Of a stretch of 64,000 bases of DNA, positions 7,683 to 16,016 are shown piece after piece. Under the pieces are notes generated by a model, which did no database searches, had not been told where the DNA came from, and worked only from the letters and a program-made list of their open reading frames with translations. Positions within the stretch are counted from its first letter, which is position 1, and each line of letters opens with the position of its first letter. This DNA is from Streptomyces sp. ERV7. GTDB taxonomy: Bacteria; Actinomycetota; Actinomycetes; Streptomycetales; Streptomycetaceae. The DNA lies in contig NZ_LYOY01000040.1 in NCBI RefSeq assembly GCF_001653515.1, forward strand, positions 1,178,001-1,242,000. The letters run 5' to 3'. The translations under genes were made by a program, and so were the position numbers.

Positions 7683-9716
7683 CTACGAGAGCGCCTTCCC
7701 CGGGCACAGCGGCCTCGGCTTCGCGTCGCCCTTGAGCCTGGCGCTCACACATCCGGCGGGGACACCGTGGGAAGCGGTGGCCCCGAAGTTGGCCGTGACG
7801 GTCAGTACGCCGTCGCCGAAGACGGTGCGCTGGACGGTCCGGTCGGCGGTCAGCAGGCGGAAGGACGTCAGCCGCTCGGTGCCCGCCTTCTGGTGCAGCG
7901 GCGCGAAGTACTTCTGCAGGGCGGCCAGTTCGGGCCCGTGCTGCTTCAGGGACGGCCCGTCGAGGACGTAGTTCAGCGGGATGTTGTAGAGCATGGCCTG
8001 CATCGCCCTCGTCTGCTTCTGCCGGGGCAGCTTGTCGAAGGAGAGCTCCCAGCGCTCCACGTTGACCAGGGAGCCGTGCAGGGCGGTCTCGTACAGCGGG
8101 ACGCGGTACTTGGGGTCGTACATCTCCCGGGCGAGGTCGGCGGGCAGGTCGACCGGCTTGAAGAAGGTCTTCGGCGCCTTCTCGGGGGCGTATCCGCCCC
8201 ACACCTCCTTGTTTCGCTGCAACGCCCACAGGCCGTCGCCCACCGGGGTGGCCGAGCCGTGGTCGAAGGCGACGACCTGGTTGGACCACGCTCCGGCGGA
8301 CTCGGAGCCGACGACGAGCCCGCCGTCCGTCAGGCGCTTCATCCGGGCGAGGCGGTGGGCCCGGTCCTGGCCCTTGGTCATCGGGTGGTCGGGGCTGTGG
8401 TCCCGGAAGAGGTCTCCGGCCGCGTCGACGTCCAGGAAGTAGCTGTCGGCGCCGTTGGCCACCATCCGGCGTGTGCGGTCGGCGAGGTAGTGCTTGTCCG
8501 GCTCGGCCCGCTCGAACGCCTGCGAGCTGAGGTAGCAGCCCCGGTTGCCGAATCCGGTCTCCGGCCTGCCCTTGGCGTCGATCACGCAGTAGTCGGGGTA
8601 GACACGGCCGGGCCAGGCCGAGCTCGGCGAGTCGGCGGTGGCGGGGTCCTGTCCGTTGGCGAAGGAGTCGTAGGGGCCGACGAGGTAGCCGTTCTTCTTG
8701 GCGGCGCCGACGGCCTGGGCGCTCATCGGGTCGTTCCCGGCGTCGTAGCCCAGCCACATCCGGCTCACGCCGAGCTTGCGCAGCGCCTCCATGGCCTGGG
8801 GCGTGCGCGCGTCGCCCCACAGATAGGCGTGGAAGGCGCCGAGCAGCCTGGCGTCGGCCGGGTTGGCCCTGATCTTGTCGCGGAGGCTGCCGAGCCGTCC
8901 GTGTTGGGAGAGCCAGTCGCGGTAGTCGACGGCCGGGGCCACCGGGTTCCCGTCGGTGAGCGCGAAGGTGACGGTGTACGAGCGGGTGTCCTCGCCGCCG
9001 TCGAAGGTGTGGGTGGCCGTGCCGCGCAGCCGGCCCTGCTCGGAGGCGAACCCGAGCGAGGTGCCGATGTCGGTGGGAACGACATAGCTCGCGCCCCGAC
9101 TGCCGTACGTATAGCCCCACATCGGCATGGTGAGGGCGCCGGAGCCCATGTCCATGGGCTCACCGGTGAGGCCGCGCTCGGGCGCGCTCCAGAACGCGTC
9201 GCCCACGGGGATGTTCAGGCCCTCGCCGCGCGGGAGCTGGAGGTCGGAGGCGGACGCGTCGGTACCGGTCACCGGCCACCGCACCTCCCCGTCACGCCGC
9301 GCGGCCATGCTGACGCGCAGCCGCCCGTGCTCCGCGACGGCCGTGACCGTCAACTCCTTGGCGGGGTAGGTCCAGCGGGCTCCCCCTCGTATCTCGGTGA
9401 CCGGGCCCGGCCGGCCCAGGTCGGTCGCGGCCGGGGCGGACAGCTCCAGCTCTCCCCCGGACGCCGGGCGCGCCCGTACGGCGAGTGAGGCGGTGTCGAT
9501 GACCGCGGTGCCGCCCCGGACGGGAACGGTCACCCTGCCGTCCCCGGTGCGGGCGTCGGAGACCTCGGCGCCGGCCGCCGTGGTGCACCCGGCGAGCGCG
9601 GCGAGGGCGAGGGTGACGGCGATCCCGTGGGCGGCGGCGCGAACCCGGTTCCCGCTGGGGGTCCGGCTGTGGGTCGAGAAGTTTGATCTCATGGGTCGTG
9701 AATAGTCGTGCACCAT
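7683..9716 (-). CDS. Glycoside hydrolase-like lipoprotein (GH101/GH129-type fold suggested)
   Basis: A 677-aa protein with a lipoprotein signal (LALAALAGC, Cys near residue 44). It has an N-terminal beta-sandwich region (~50-270), a TIM-barrel-like core (~275-580) and a C-terminal beta domain. Two segments look catalytic: SYFLDVDAAGDL, with a candidate nucleophile Asp, and VVGSESAGAW, with a candidate acid/base Glu, placed as in endo-alpha-N-acetylgalactosaminidase-type barrels. MWLGYDAGND and YCVID are further barrel strands. It probably acts on extracellular glycans. ATG at 9716 has TAGAAC 6 nt upstream (leaderless); ATG at 9692 is an alternative. Exact GH family uncertain. Confidence 0.7.
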   Translation of the reverse strand: MVHDYSRPMRSNFSTHSRTPSGNRVRAAAHGIAVTLALAALAGCTTAAGAEVSDARTGDGRVTVPVRGGTAVIDTASLAVRARPASGGELELSAPAATDLGRPGPVTEIRGGARWTYPAKELTVTAVAEHGRLRVSMAARRDGEVRWPVTGTDASASDLQLPRGEGLNIPVGDAFWSAPERGLTGEPMDMGSGALTMPMWGYTYGSRGASYVVPTDIGTSLGFASEQGRLRGTATHTFDGGEDTRSYTVTFALTDGNPVAPAVDYRDWLSQHGRLGSLRDKIRANPADARLLGAFHAYLWGDARTPQAMEALRKLGVSRMWLGYDAGNDPMSAQAVGAAKKNGYLVGPYDSFANGQDPATADSPSSAWPGRVYPDYCVIDAKGRPETGFGNRGCYLSSQAFERAEPDKHYLADRTRRMVANGADSYFLDVDAAGDLFRDHSPDHPMTKGQDRAHRLARMKRLTDGGLVVGSESAGAWSNQVVAFDHGSATPVGDGLWALQRNKEVWGGYAPEKAPKTFFKPVDLPADLAREMYDPKYRVPLYETALHGSLVNVERWELSFDKLPRQKQTRAMQAMLYNIPLNYVLDGPSLKQHGPELAALQKYFAPLHQKAGTERLTSFRLLTADRTVQRTVFGDGVLTVTANFGATASHGVPAGCVSARLKGDAKPRPLCPGKALS

Positions 9717-9768
9717 AAGAGGGTTCTAAGAGCTCCGGCCCCACGCCGCCGGAGGACGGGGTGTTTCC

Positions 9769-10671
9769 ATGGGTGCTGCCAGGGTCGCGGTCGTGACGAG
9801 CGCCGCCGGTATCGCGTACGACCAGGACCTCCCGCTGATCGTCGACGCCCTGTGCGCCGACGGGTCGGCCGCCGAAGCGGTCACCTGGGACGCGCCCTCC
9901 GTGGACTGGGGCGGATTCGATCTGGCGGTGATCCGCTCGGCCTGGGACTACGCGGAACGGCACGCCGAGTTCCTCGCCTGGGCCGACAGGGCGGACCGCG
10001 CCACCCGGCTGTGGAATCCGCCTCCGGTGCTGCGCTGGAACAGCGACAAACGGTATCTGCCGGAGCTGGCCGGGCGCGGTGTCGCCGTCGTGCCGACGAC
10101 GGTCATCGACCCGGGCGGGCGGTGCGACGAGGCGGACTTCGACCTGCCCACCGGCGTGGTGGTCAAGCCCGCCGTGTCCGCCGCCGCCCGCGACACCGCA
10201 TGGTACGAGCCCGGCCGGCACGCGGATGCCGTGCGCCACGCCCGGATGCTCCTCGACGGGGGCCGCAGCGCGGTGGTCCAGCCCTATCTGCCGCTGGTGG
10301 AGGAGGGAGAACGCGCCCTGGTCTTCCTCTCCACCGGCGACGGGTTGGCCTTCAGCCACGCCATCCGCAAGCAACCGGTGCTGACCGAGCCCCATGTGAT
10401 CGACAACTTCCGGGACGCGCACCCGGGCGTGGTTCCCCACGAGCCGACCGGGGCGGAGATCCGTACCGCGCTGGACGCGCTGGCGGCGGTTCCATCGCCG
10501 GGCGCCCTGCTGTACGCGCGGGTGGACCTCGCGCTGGACGACAGCAGGGCACCGGTGGCGATGGAGCTGGAGCTCATCGAGCCGAACCTGTTCCTCGGCA
10601 GCGGTCCGGGGGCGCTGGAGCGGTTCACCGCCGCCGTGGCGGCGGGCCGGAAAGCCGCTACGGGAGCGTGA
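9769..10671 (+). CDS. ATP-grasp ligase, RimK/DcsG-like
   Basis: A 300-aa soluble protein with an ATP-grasp core: a first Rossmann-like part (VAVVTSAAGIAYDQDLPLIVDAL), VIRSAWDYAER, the substrate region NSDKRYLPEL, the ATP-lysine strand VVVKPAVSAAARDT, and the metal-binding end MELELIEPNLFLG. This architecture occurs in DcsG of D-cycloserine biosynthesis and many uncharacterised actinobacterial ligases. The substrate is unknown. GGAGG precedes the ATG by ~13 nt. Its last 14 bp overlap the convergent phosphatase gene, so antisense interference at the 3' ends is possible. Confidence 0.85.
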   Translation: MGAARVAVVTSAAGIAYDQDLPLIVDALCADGSAAEAVTWDAPSVDWGGFDLAVIRSAWDYAERHAEFLAWADRADRATRLWNPPPVLRWNSDKRYLPELAGRGVAVVPTTVIDPGGRCDEADFDLPTGVVVKPAVSAAARDTAWYEPGRHADAVRHARMLLDGGRSAVVQPYLPLVEEGERALVFLSTGDGLAFSHAIRKQPVLTEPHVIDNFRDAHPGVVPHEPTGAEIRTALDALAAVPSPGALLYARVDLALDDSRAPVAMELELIEPNLFLGSGPGALERFTAAVAAGRKAATGA

Positions 10672-11476
10672 CTTCGGCGCTGACCGGCAGGTGGTCGGAG
10701 GCGTCGCTGTCGATGACCTCCGCCTGCCGGGCGGCGATGCCCGAAGAGCCGAGTACGTAGTCGATGCGCTTGTGCGGGCTGCGGGCGTCGAAGGTGTATC
10801 CGGAGCCCTCCCCCGCCGTGCGCCACACGTCGGCGAGGTGCCTGGTCAGCACGCCGACCTCGCGGGCGCCCGGAGTGGCGTTGAGGTCGCCCACCAGCAC
10901 GGTGGGACGGCCGGAGTCCTCGATGACGCTGTTGATCGCCTCCGCCTGGGCGAGGCGCTCGCTCTGCGAGGTGTGTTCCAGGTGGGTGGTCAGGACGCGT
11001 ACCGCCGTGCCGTCCACATTGATGTCGGCCTCCAGCAGGCCGCGTTGCTCGCCCTGGCGCGGGCGGGGCAGCCGGGTGTTGCGGGACTCGCTGACCGGGA
11101 AGCGCGACAGGATCGCGGTGCCGTACTGGCGCCGCGGCGCCCCCGAGCGCGGCGGGTCGAGGCTGAGGTTGGCCCCGTAGACCACGTGCATCCCGAGGCG
11201 GCGGCCGAGCCAGCCCGCCTGGTCCAGGAAGTCGCTGCGCGTGTCGTAGTGCCGGTCGACCTCCTGGAGGCCCACGACGTCGGCGCCGCTGTCCCTCAGG
11301 ACGCGGGCCACCCGTTCGAGGGCGAGGGCGTCGTCGGCGCCCGCGCCGTGGTGGATGTTGTAGGTCAGCACGGTGAGGGTCTGAGGTGCGGCCGCCGCCG
11401 AGGAGGTCGGTGCCACGGCCAGCGGGATGAGCATCAGGACGAGAGCCAGTGCGGACCTGGCGCACACACGGATCAC
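10658..11476 (-). CDS. Secreted endonuclease/exonuclease/phosphatase-fold protein
   Basis: A 272-aa protein with a signal peptide (ALALVLMLIPLAVA, cleavage after SSAAA) and a complete EEP domain. Motifs are LTVLTYNIHHG (Asn), GLQEVDR (catalytic Glu), HLEHTSQSER, VGDLNATPG (Asp/Asn) and the terminal SDHLPV (Asp-His). It should be an extracellular metal-dependent phosphodiesterase or phosphatase acting on nucleic acids, inositol phosphates or lipids. The GTG start has AGAGGTG 4 nt upstream. A perfect 16-bp tandem repeat lies 20 bp before the start and may be an operator. Confidence 0.88.
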   Translation of the reverse strand: MIRVCARSALALVLMLIPLAVAPTSSAAAAPQTLTVLTYNIHHGAGADDALALERVARVLRDSGADVVGLQEVDRHYDTRSDFLDQAGWLGRRLGMHVVYGANLSLDPPRSGAPRRQYGTAILSRFPVSESRNTRLPRPRQGEQRGLLEADINVDGTAVRVLTTHLEHTSQSERLAQAEAINSVIEDSGRPTVLVGDLNATPGAREVGVLTRHLADVWRTAGEGSGYTFDARSPHKRIDYVLGSSGIAARQAEVIDSDASDHLPVSAEVTLP

Positions 11477-11495
11477 TGAACACCTCTGTCTTCTT

Positions 11496-11527
11496 CGGAG
11501 TCTGCGGATGTCGGAGTCTGCGGATGT
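11496..11527. repeat. Perfect 16-bp direct repeat upstream of the secreted phosphatase gene
   Basis: CGGAGTCTGCGGATGT occurs twice head to tail (11496-11511, 11512-11527). It sits 20-51 bp upstream of the GTG start, where a regulator of this gene could bind. Confidence 0.85.
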
Positions 11528-11694
11528 CGTCGGACGGGGCTGCGCACAACTCGGAGCATGCCGACGCGCCCTGACGGCGTGGGTGCTGGTTCGGGCCGTC
11601 GGGCGACATGGACATGGGCGGGGGACGTGGGGTGGGTGGGCGGGACCGCCGCAGCCCCTGCCCCCGGCACCGCCGGAGAGCGGGCCCTCGTCCC

Positions 11695-12450
11695 CTATAC
11701 CGGCAACCGTCGGAAAAGCGGGCGCGGTACGTGTCTCAGGGCCGACATCACCAGTCTCAGGGGGCCCGGGACCCACACCACCTCCGCTCGGCGTCTCAGG
11801 CCTGTCTCGATCGACTCCGCCACTGCTTCCGGTGTGGTGGCCAGGGGGGCCTCTGGGAGGCCTGTGGTCATCTTGGTGCGGACGAAGCCGGGGCGGACCA
11901 CCATCACGTGGACTCCTGAGCCGTGGAGGGCGTCGCCCAGGCCCTGGGTGAAGGCGTCCAGGCCCGCCTTGCTGGAGCCGTAGATGAAGTTGGTGCGGCG
12001 GGCGCGTTCGCCGGCCACCGAGGAGAGGACCACCAGGGAGCCGTGGCCCTGGGTCCGCAGGGCCTTCGCGCAGATCAGGGACGCCGAGACCGCGCCCGTG
12101 TAGTTGGTCTGCGCGACCCGTACCGCCGCCATGGGCGTCCCCTCGTCCCGTACCTGGTCGCCCAGGATCCCGAACGCCAGCAGGACCATGTCGATGTCGC
12201 CCTGGCCGAAGACCTTGCCCAGGGCCGGCTCGTGCGACTCCGCGTCCAGCGCGTCGAAGGCCAGGGTGTGCACGTCCGCGCCCAGCTCGCGCAGCTCCGT
12301 CGCGGCCGCGTCCAGCGCGGGCGACGGGCGGCCGGCCAGCCAGACCGTACGGGTGCGGCGGGCCACCAGGCGGCGTGCCGTGGCCAGGCCGATCTCGGAC
12401 GTGCCGCCCAGGACCAGCAGGGACTGGGGGGTGCCGAAGGCGTCCTTCAT
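11695..12450 (-). CDS. dprE2: Decaprenylphospho-2-keto-ribose reductase (DprE2-like SDR)
   Basis: A 251-aa short-chain dehydrogenase. It has the cofactor motif LVLGGTSEIG near residue 15, a VVLSSVAGE strand with the catalytic Ser, and FIYGSSKAGLD (Tyr-x3-Lys). In mycobacteria DprE2 reduces the 2-keto sugar made by DprE1, completing epimerisation of decaprenylphosphoryl ribose to arabinose. The call rests on its position 27 bp downstream of a clear DprE1 homologue on the same strand and on typical length. The C-terminus RPLFRRLPV also resembles DprE2 proteins. Confidence 0.88.
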   Translation of the reverse strand: MKDAFGTPQSLLVLGGTSEIGLATARRLVARRTRTVWLAGRPSPALDAAATELRELGADVHTLAFDALDAESHEPALGKVFGQGDIDMVLLAFGILGDQVRDEGTPMAAVRVAQTNYTGAVSASLICAKALRTQGHGSLVVLSSVAGERARRTNFIYGSSKAGLDAFTQGLGDALHGSGVHVMVVRPGFVRTKMTTGLPEAPLATTPEAVAESIETGLRRRAEVVWVPGPLRLVMSALRHVPRPLFRRLPV

Positions 12451-12477
12451 CGCGTAACTCCTGGGGGTGGGCGTCCG

Positions 12478-13836
12478 TCAGAGGTTCAGGCGGCGGGAGA
12501 GGTCCGAGACGAAGACCCCTTCCGGGTCGATTTCGCGGCGCAGGGCGCGGAAGTCCGGGAGGCGGGCGTACATGGACTCCAGTAGCTGCGGGCGCACTCT
12601 CGCGTCCTTCGCCAGGTAGACGCGGCCGCCCGCCGCCGCCACCTCCTCGTCCAGCTCGTCCAGGAAGCCGGCCAGGCCCGGCAGGCCCGCCGGGATGTCC
12701 AGGGCCAGCGTCCAGCCGGGGAGCGGGAAGGAGAGCCAGCCGGGGTCGGCCTCGCCGAAGCGCTTGAGGACCGCCAGGAAGGACGGGCAGCCCCGGTCCG
12801 CGATCCGGCGTACCACGCGGCGCAGGGTCTCCTCCTGGCCGTGGCCGACCACGAACTGGTACTGGACGAAGCCGCCCCTTCCGTAGATCCGGTTCCAGTG
12901 CGGGACGCCGTCCAGGGGGTGGAAGAACTTCGCGATCGACTGGACTTCCCCCGTTCGGTGCCTCGGTGCCCTGCGGTACCAGAGTTCGTTGAACGCCGAG
13001 ACGGAGAGACGGTTCAGGAGGCCGCCCGGGAAGTGGGGTGGTGCGGGCGGGAGTCGGAGCGGGGCGAAGCGCAGCGGAGTTCTGTCCGCGCGCCCCCGTA
13101 GCGCCTCCCGTGGTGCGTGGTCGCCCCTCGTCAGGACCGCTCGGCCCGTTCTCGCGCCCCTGGCCAGCAGGTCGATCCACGCCACTGAGTAGCGGTAGCG
13201 GTGGTCCGTCGCCGTCAGCCGCGCCATCAAGTCGTCGAGATCCGCCGCCCGTTCCGTGTCCACCGCCATCAAGGACGTCTGTACGGGGTGCAGACGGAGC
13301 TCGGCCGCGAGGATCACCCCGGTCAGGCCCATACCGCCCGCCGTGGCCCAGAACAGTGCGTCGGTGGGGGTGAGGCGGTGGACCGTGCCGTCCGCCGTGA
13401 GGAGGTCGAGCGCGCGCACATGGCGCGAGAACGCGCCCGAGCCGTGGTGGTTCTTGCCGTGGATGTCCGCGCCGATCGCGCCGCCGACCGTGACGTACCG
13501 CGTCCCGGGCGTCACCGGCACGAACCAGCCCAGCGGCAGCAGGACTTCCATCAGGCGGTGCAGGCTGACGCCCGCCTCGCAGACCACCACGCCCGCCTCG
13601 GCGTCGATCGTGCGGATGCGGTCGAGGCCGGTCATGTCCAGGACGGCGCCGCCCGCGTTCTGCGCGGCGTCGCCGTACGCCCGGCCGAGGCCCCGTGCGA
13701 TCGACCCCCGCGCCCCGCCCGCGAGAACGGCGACCGCGGCCTCCTCGTACGTACGCGGGCGGACCAGCCGGGCCGCCGTCGGAGCGGTGCGGCCCCAGCC
13801 GGTCACGGGGGTCGGGGGAGTGGCGGCGGCAGGCAT
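12478..13836 (-). CDS. dprE1: Decaprenylphosphoryl-beta-D-ribose oxidase (DprE1-like flavoenzyme)
   Basis: A 452-aa FAD oxidoreductase of the vanillyl-alcohol-oxidase type. The FAD domain includes RGLGRAYGDAAQN, GTRYVTVGGAIGADIHGKNHH and the MGLTGVI loop; the C-terminus has YLAKDAR (active-site Lys) and FVSDLSRRLNL. It oxidises the ribose 2-OH of polyprenylphosphoryl ribose. In the segment PLPGWTLALDIP the residue matching Cys387 of the M. tuberculosis enzyme, the benzothiazinone target, is Ala378. ATG at 13836 has TACGGT 7 nt upstream and no Shine-Dalgarno sequence, suggesting a leaderless start. dprE2 follows. Confidence 0.92.
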   Translation of the reverse strand: MPAAATPPTPVTGWGRTAPTAARLVRPRTYEEAAVAVLAGGARGSIARGLGRAYGDAAQNAGGAVLDMTGLDRIRTIDAEAGVVVCEAGVSLHRLMEVLLPLGWFVPVTPGTRYVTVGGAIGADIHGKNHHGSGAFSRHVRALDLLTADGTVHRLTPTDALFWATAGGMGLTGVILAAELRLHPVQTSLMAVDTERAADLDDLMARLTATDHRYRYSVAWIDLLARGARTGRAVLTRGDHAPREALRGRADRTPLRFAPLRLPPAPPHFPGGLLNRLSVSAFNELWYRRAPRHRTGEVQSIAKFFHPLDGVPHWNRIYGRGGFVQYQFVVGHGQEETLRRVVRRIADRGCPSFLAVLKRFGEADPGWLSFPLPGWTLALDIPAGLPGLAGFLDELDEEVAAAGGRVYLAKDARVRPQLLESMYARLPDFRALRREIDPEGVFVSDLSRRLNL

Positions 13837-14023
13837 GGGAGCGACCGTAGCGGGGGTTCTGTTCTGTGTGCTGGGATATGCCCTTTTTATTGTGATGCTC
13901 ACCGAAATGGGTGATTGAGTGAGTGTCAAGCGGCATTGACGCGCATCTGGCGTCGCCGCCGGGGAGAGTCGCGTACGGCTGACGGCCGACCGGCGGGGCT
14001 GTCTCACGGAATCGGGGTGGCAG

Positions 14024-14608
14024 ATGCGGTACCGCGACGCGGACCACCGGCTGTTGGCGGCGCTGCGCGACTGCGGCGCGGAGCCACGGGTGGCCGCCGT
14101 CGCCCGCGCTCTCTCGTTCGCCGGGGAGCACGGCGCGGTGTGGCTGGCGGGCGGGGCGCTCGCCGCCGCCGTCGACCGGGAGCGGCGCGCGGGCTGGCTG
14201 CGTGGGGCGGCGCTGGTCGGGGCCGCGCATCTGGCCAGCATGGGTGTGAAGCGGGTGGTGCGGCGGTCCCGGCCGCGGCTCGCCGCCCGGGAGCCGCTGG
14301 TGCGCACCGCCGGGCGGCACTCCTTCCCGAGCTCGCACGCCACCTCGGCGGCCGCGGCCGCCGTCGCGTACGGCGCGCTGCGGCCCGCCGGGGCGCGGCT
14401 GGTGCCGCCGCTCGCCGCCGCGATGTGCGTGTCCCGGCTGGTGGCCGGTGTCCACTACCCCTCGGACGTGCTGGTCGGCGCCCTCCTCGGCGGCGCCACG
14501 GCACGGCTGGGGGCGGGCTGGATGGGCCGCGCGCCCTCCCCTGCTCCCGCACGACTTCCCGCACGACCTCCCGGCCGCCCCCGGGCCGCACTCGGAGCCG
14601 CCTCGTGA
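14024..14608 (+). CDS. PAP2-family membrane phosphatase (prenylphospho-phosphoribose phosphatase candidate)
   Basis: A 194-aa membrane protein with the three phosphatidic-acid-phosphatase motifs: KRVVRRSRP, PSSHAT and SRLVAGVHYPSD. Rv3807c of mycobacteria, the same family, sits next to UbiA and is thought to remove the 5-phosphate from decaprenylphosphoryl phosphoribose. Here the stop overlaps the GTG of the UbiA gene (14605), the same partnership. It is divergent from dprE1 across ~190 bp. The tail is Pro/Arg/Ala-rich. Confidence 0.85.
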   Translation: MRYRDADHRLLAALRDCGAEPRVAAVARALSFAGEHGAVWLAGGALAAAVDRERRAGWLRGAALVGAAHLASMGVKRVVRRSRPRLAAREPLVRTAGRHSFPSSHATSAAAAAVAYGALRPAGARLVPPLAAAMCVSRLVAGVHYPSDVLVGALLGGATARLGAGWMGRAPSPAPARLPARPPGRPRAALGAAS

Positions 14609-15549
14609 CCCGGCCCGGGCTCCTCGTCCTCGAAGAGCGGGCCGCCCGGCGCCCGGCGTGGCGCGTCCTCGGCGTGCCCGCGGGCGTGCTCAGGACCGCG
14701 CGCCCCCGGCAGTGGATCAAGAACGTGCTCGTGGTCGCCGCGCCCGCCGCCGCCGGACAGCTCGACTCGCGCCACACCCTGCGCCAACTCGCCCTGGTCT
14801 TCGTGCTGTTCACGGCCGCCGCCTCCGCCGTGTACCTAGTCAACGACGCGCGCGACGCCGTCGCCGACCGCGCCCACCCGCAGAAGCGCCACCGCCCGGT
14901 GGCCACCGGGCAGGTGCCGGTGCCGGTCGCCTACGCCGCCGGCGGGCTGCTCGCGCTGCTCGCCCCGCTCGGCGCGGCCCTGACCTGCAACGCCATGACG
15001 GCGACCCTGCTCACCGGGTACGTGGTGATGCAACTCGCCTACTGCGTCAAGCTCAAGCACGTCCTCGTCGTCGACCTCGTCGTGGTCACCGCCGGGTTCC
15101 TGATGCGGGCCATGATCGGCGGGGTCGCGCTCGCCATCCCGCTCTCGCGCTGGTTCCTGATCACCGCCGGGTTCGGCGCGCTGTTCATGGTCGCGGCCAA
15201 GCGGTACTCGGAAGCCGTCCAGATGGAGGGGCGCGGGGGCGCGACCCGTGCGCTCCTGGACGCGTACACCACCGGCTATCTGCGGTTCGTCTGGCAGCTC
15301 GCGGCCGGCGTCGCGGTCCTCGCGTACTGCATGTGGGCGCTGGAGAGCGACGGTATGGCGGGCGGCTCGCTGCTGCCGTGGCGGCAGCTGTCGATGGTCC
15401 CGTTCATCGGCGGGATCCTGCGGTACGCCGTGTTCGCCGACCGGGGGAGCGCGGGCGCCCCCGAGGACGTGGTGCTGCACGACCGGGCGCTCGTGGTCAT
15501 CGGACTGGTGTGGGTCGCGCTGTACGGGCTCGCGGTGGCCGACCTGTGA
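14605..15549 (+). CDS. UbiA-family decaprenyl-phosphate phosphoribosyltransferase
   Basis: A 314-aa multi-pass prenyltransferase. The signature NDARDAVADRAHPQK matches the NDxxDxxxDRxHP motif of Rv3806c-type enzymes, which transfer 5-phosphoribose from PRPP to decaprenyl phosphate. A second acidic motif (AAKRYSEAVQME) and about nine hydrophobic helices are present. Translation should be coupled: the GTG start overlaps the upstream TGA, and the 3' end overlaps the next GTG. This is the committed step of the DPA-like pathway encoded around it. Confidence 0.92.
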   Translation: MTRPGLLVLEERAARRPAWRVLGVPAGVLRTARPRQWIKNVLVVAAPAAAGQLDSRHTLRQLALVFVLFTAAASAVYLVNDARDAVADRAHPQKRHRPVATGQVPVPVAYAAGGLLALLAPLGAALTCNAMTATLLTGYVVMQLAYCVKLKHVLVVDLVVVTAGFLMRAMIGGVALAIPLSRWFLITAGFGALFMVAAKRYSEAVQMEGRGGATRALLDAYTTGYLRFVWQLAAGVAVLAYCMWALESDGMAGGSLLPWRQLSMVPFIGGILRYAVFADRGSAGAPEDVVLHDRALVVIGLVWVALYGLAVADL

Positions 15550-16016
15550 GGGGCGCGCAGAGGGCGGGAACGTGGGCCCGCGGGGCGCACGGAGGCGTGC
15601 GCCGGGCCGAGCTCGTCGGCTTCGCCCTGGCCGGGATCTGCGCGTACGCCGTCGACCTCGGTCTCTTCGTCTGGCTGCGGTCGGGCCTGGCATGGGACCC
15701 GGTCACCGCCAAGTGCCTCTCCTTCGTGGCGGGGTGCACCGTCGCGTACCTCGGCAACGCCTTCGGCACCTACCGGGGCAGCCGGGCCGGGGGCCGTGAG
15801 TACGCCGTGTTCTTCGCGGTGAACATCGCGGGCGCGCTGGTGCAGTTGTGCTGTCTGGCCGTCACGCACTACGGCCTCGGCTTCACCTCGCCGCGCGCCG
15901 ACACGCTCTCGGGTGCGGTGTTCGGCATGGCGCTCGCCACCTGCCTGCGCTTCTGGGGGACCCGGACGCTTGTCTTCCGGGGTGAGGAGGGTACTCGCAC
16001 ATCATGGACTGGCTGA
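15546..16016 (+). CDS. GtrA-family membrane protein (Rv3789-like)
   Basis: A 156-aa protein with four predicted membrane helices (FALAGICAYAVDLGLFVWL, CLSFVAGCTVAYLGNAF, VFFAVNIAGALVQLC and a final helix ending ATCLRFWGTRTLVF). GtrA proteins handle polyprenyl-linked sugars; Rv3789 is encoded beside dprE1-dprE2 in mycobacteria. The GTG at 15546 overlaps the UbiA stop. A second GTG at 15597 has GGAGG too close to act well. The 3' end overlaps the next ATG by 13 bp. Confidence 0.85.
   Translation: MRGAQRAGTWARGAHGGVRRAELVGFALAGICAYAVDLGLFVWLRSGLAWDPVTAKCLSFVAGCTVAYLGNAFGTYRGSRAGGREYAVFFAVNIAGALVQLCCLAVTHYGLGFTSPRADTLSGAVFGMALATCLRFWGTRTLVFRGEEGTRTSWTG

Noticed and set aside
13915..14604. Long N-terminal extension of the UbiA gene
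   Set aside because: The extension overlaps the PAP2 gene in another frame and encodes only Arg/Gly/Ala-rich sequence; the GTG at 14605 overlaps the PAP2 stop in a coupled layout.
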